A DNA stretch of 64,000 nucleotides. Origin: Rhizobiaceae bacterium. Lineage in GTDB: Bacteria; Pseudomonadota; Alphaproteobacteria; Rhizobiales; Rhizobiaceae. The position numbers and the translations under genes were made by a program. The notes under the pieces are model-generated. The model did not search any database, was not told where the DNA came from, and was given only the letters and a program-made list of their open reading frames with translations. Shown one piece after another: positions 62,813-64,000 of the stretch; the stretch's first letter is position 1; each line of letters starts with the position of its first letter. Location of the stretch: positions 16,162 through 80,161 of the forward strand of contig JALOTE010000001.1 in the NCBI GenBank assembly GCA_025458045.1. The letters are read 5' to 3'.

Positions 62813-64000
62813 TCAGCGCGCCGGCGACCACGCTTGCGGTTCGCCACCCTGAGGCATGATGTAGAAGCCGTTGGCCGCCACGCGCTGCCACGGCCCCGCT
62901 TTGCCATGCGGCCACAGCACCCGCACTTCCGCCTCCGCTGCTTCACCCAGCCCCATGTGCCAGAAGCCGTGCTGGCCGCTCGCCTGTCCGCCGCCGATGA
63001 AAAGCTCGCGCCGCGTGATCACGTCACCGCGCTTCACTTCGATCCAGCCATTGATGGCATCCCGGTTCGGCCCGTCCATGCGCGGGCGCAGTTGCAGCCA
63101 ATTGCCCGCATCAGCCGTCGTGTTGCGCCAGACCTGCGCCACTTCTCGCCGGTTGACGACCACCAGATCAAGCAAGCCGTCGAGGTTGAAATCATCCATG
63201 ACCGCGCCGCGTGAGGTGGAAAAGGAGGCGACGCCCGCCTCAACTGACATTTCAGTGAAAACGCCATCCCGGCCTTGCACAAGCAGATTGTTGGGGTCGC
63301 GCGCGGCGAAATCCGGCATACGGTCCACATTGCCCTTGGCGACAAACAGGTCAGCGCGGCCGTCATTGTTCACGTCGTCGAATTGCGCATGCCACGATGT
63401 CGATGGTTTCACCTCGCCGCCGGTGTGCGGCCGATGCGCGGTCACGCCCCGCTTGAAGGCGATGTCGTCATAGGATGGCGTTAGAGCCGCACCCTCCGGC
63501 TGCGGGGCCAGCGTTTGCAGCTTCGCATCCGCCATCGAGGTCAGGTAGTAATCCGGCAACGTGTCACCGTTGATGTCGGTTGAGGCGATGCCCATGCCCC
63601 AGATGCGCAGGCGCTTCCAGCCATCGGCCTCGGTGTAAAGCGACGGCGCTTCGCCGGGCTCGATGCGCCACATCTGTTCCTGCCCGCCGACATAATATTC
63701 GCGGTCGTTGGAGACGCGCAGCGACGGCGTGCCCGAGCGGTTCCAATCCGTGAACAGGATCGACAACGGGCAATGCGCAGGTGTCAGCGCCACAGGCGGC
63801 GCGAAGCGGCGTGCGCCCGGTTCCGGCCGATGCAGCCAGTTCGGCGTGCAGGACCCCCAAGGCTCGAATTCCTCAAAGCGATCCACATAATTGCCCACGG
63901 CCAATGTCGGCCAGTCGGCGCCCTCTTCCCATGTGACTGAAAAGGCGGTCGACCATTCGTCACCGCCGGGAAAACCCCACGCCTCGTTGGCGCGCTCGAA
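62813..64000 (-). CDS. FG-GAP/ASPIC repeat protein (CRTAC1-like), C-terminal part
   Basis: The gene runs off the right edge; the frame is open from the stop at 62813 to 64000 (about 395 codons). It contains FG-GAP calcium loops DINGDTLPDYYLTS, DVNNDGRADLFVAKG and DFNLDGLLDLVVVN, and then an ASPIC/UnbV-type C-terminal domain (NWLQLRPRMDGPNRDAINGW, VKRGDVITRRELFIGGGQAS, VRVLWPHGKAGPW). Such beta-propeller proteins are extracellular or periplasmic and often bind calcium; their role is mostly unknown. The convergent enoyl-CoA hydratase ends 13 bases away. Confidence 0.82.
   Translation of the reverse strand, partial: FERANEAWGFPGGDEWSTAFSVTWEEGADWPTLAVGNYVDRFEEFEPWGSCTPNWLHRPEPGARRFAPPVALTPAHCPLSILFTDWNRSGTPSLRVSNDREYYVGGQEQMWRIEPGEAPSLYTEADGWKRLRIWGMGIASTDINGDTLPDYYLTSMADAKLQTLAPQPEGAALTPSYDDIAFKRGVTAHRPHTGGEVKPSTSWHAQFDDVNNDGRADLFVAKGNVDRMPDFAARDPNNLLVQGRDGVFTEMSVEAGVASFSTSRGAVMDDFNLDGLLDLVVVNRREVAQVWRNTTADAGNWLQLRPRMDGPNRDAINGWIEVKRGDVITRRELFIGGGQASGQHGFWHMGLGEAAEAEVRVLWPHGKAGPWQRVAANGFYIMPQGGEPQAWSPAR

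Overview
This 64 kb window is chromosomal DNA, rich in G+C, from an alphaproteobacterium, most likely order Hyphomicrobiales (Rhizobiales). The evidence is gene content and order: dusB-ntrB-ntrC-ntrY-ntrX-trkA-hfq-hflX in one direction, a fused ispDF, PDH with a lipoyl domain on E1 beta, lipA-ratA, and dnaE / lolD-lolC / proS / DUF1467-mce-rnj-birA running on from a 14-gene nuo operon. Tight packing with many ATGA overlaps is typical. No rRNA, tRNA, CRISPR array, prophage or transposase gene was seen. Family and motif calls were made by reading translations; no database search was possible.

Layout. 1-1748 (minus): start of thrS, yidD, an inserted MNT/HEPN toxin-antitoxin pair and an IscU-like scaffold. 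1911-3954 (plus): folE, hisI, patatin-like phospholipase. 3962-15879 (minus): CBS protein, rhomboid protease, hflX, hfq, trkA and the two nitrogen two-component systems with dusB. 16010-17696 (plus): ispDF and a CinA-type amidase. 17811-27226 (minus): ratA, lipA, three small membrane proteins, lpdA, a GDSL hydrolase, small proteins, pdhC-pdhB-pdhA and an FtsB-like protein. 27338-30983 (minus): dnaE preceded by a 28-residue membrane peptide whose upstream region carries LexA-type and CtrA-type sites. 31263-34599 (minus): lolD, lolC-type permease, proS. 34600-35004: gap with an orphan plus-strand terminator. 35005-57644 (minus): DUF1467, mce, rnj, birA and the complex I operon nuoA-N. 57800-61806 (minus): periplasmic molybdenum hydroxylase (small and large subunits) with an unusual cytochrome c. 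62017-62799 (plus): enoyl-CoA hydratase. 62813-64000 (minus): 3' part of an FG-GAP/ASPIC repeat protein.

How the genes fit together. PdhABC, Lpd and LipA form a pyruvate dehydrogenase and lipoylation block feeding NADH to complex I. The nuo operon has the canonical order but holds eight extra genes: an S23 four-helix protein framed by inverted heptamer arrays (C/D), a small secreted protein and an FkbM methyltransferase (D/E), a coiled-coil protein (E/F), a helix-hairpin-helix protein sharing NuoE's C-terminal domain plus another coiled-coil protein and a DUF3291 protein (F/G), and a 65-residue membrane protein (H/I).

The most interesting points are the candidate SidA-like SOS and cell-cycle controlled peptide upstream of dnaE, the S23 element inside the nuo operon, in-frame palindromic repeats in the lipoyl-domain linkers of both E1 beta and E2, a chimeric cytochrome c beside the molybdenum hydroxylase, and an orphan small RNA candidate near 34.9 kb.
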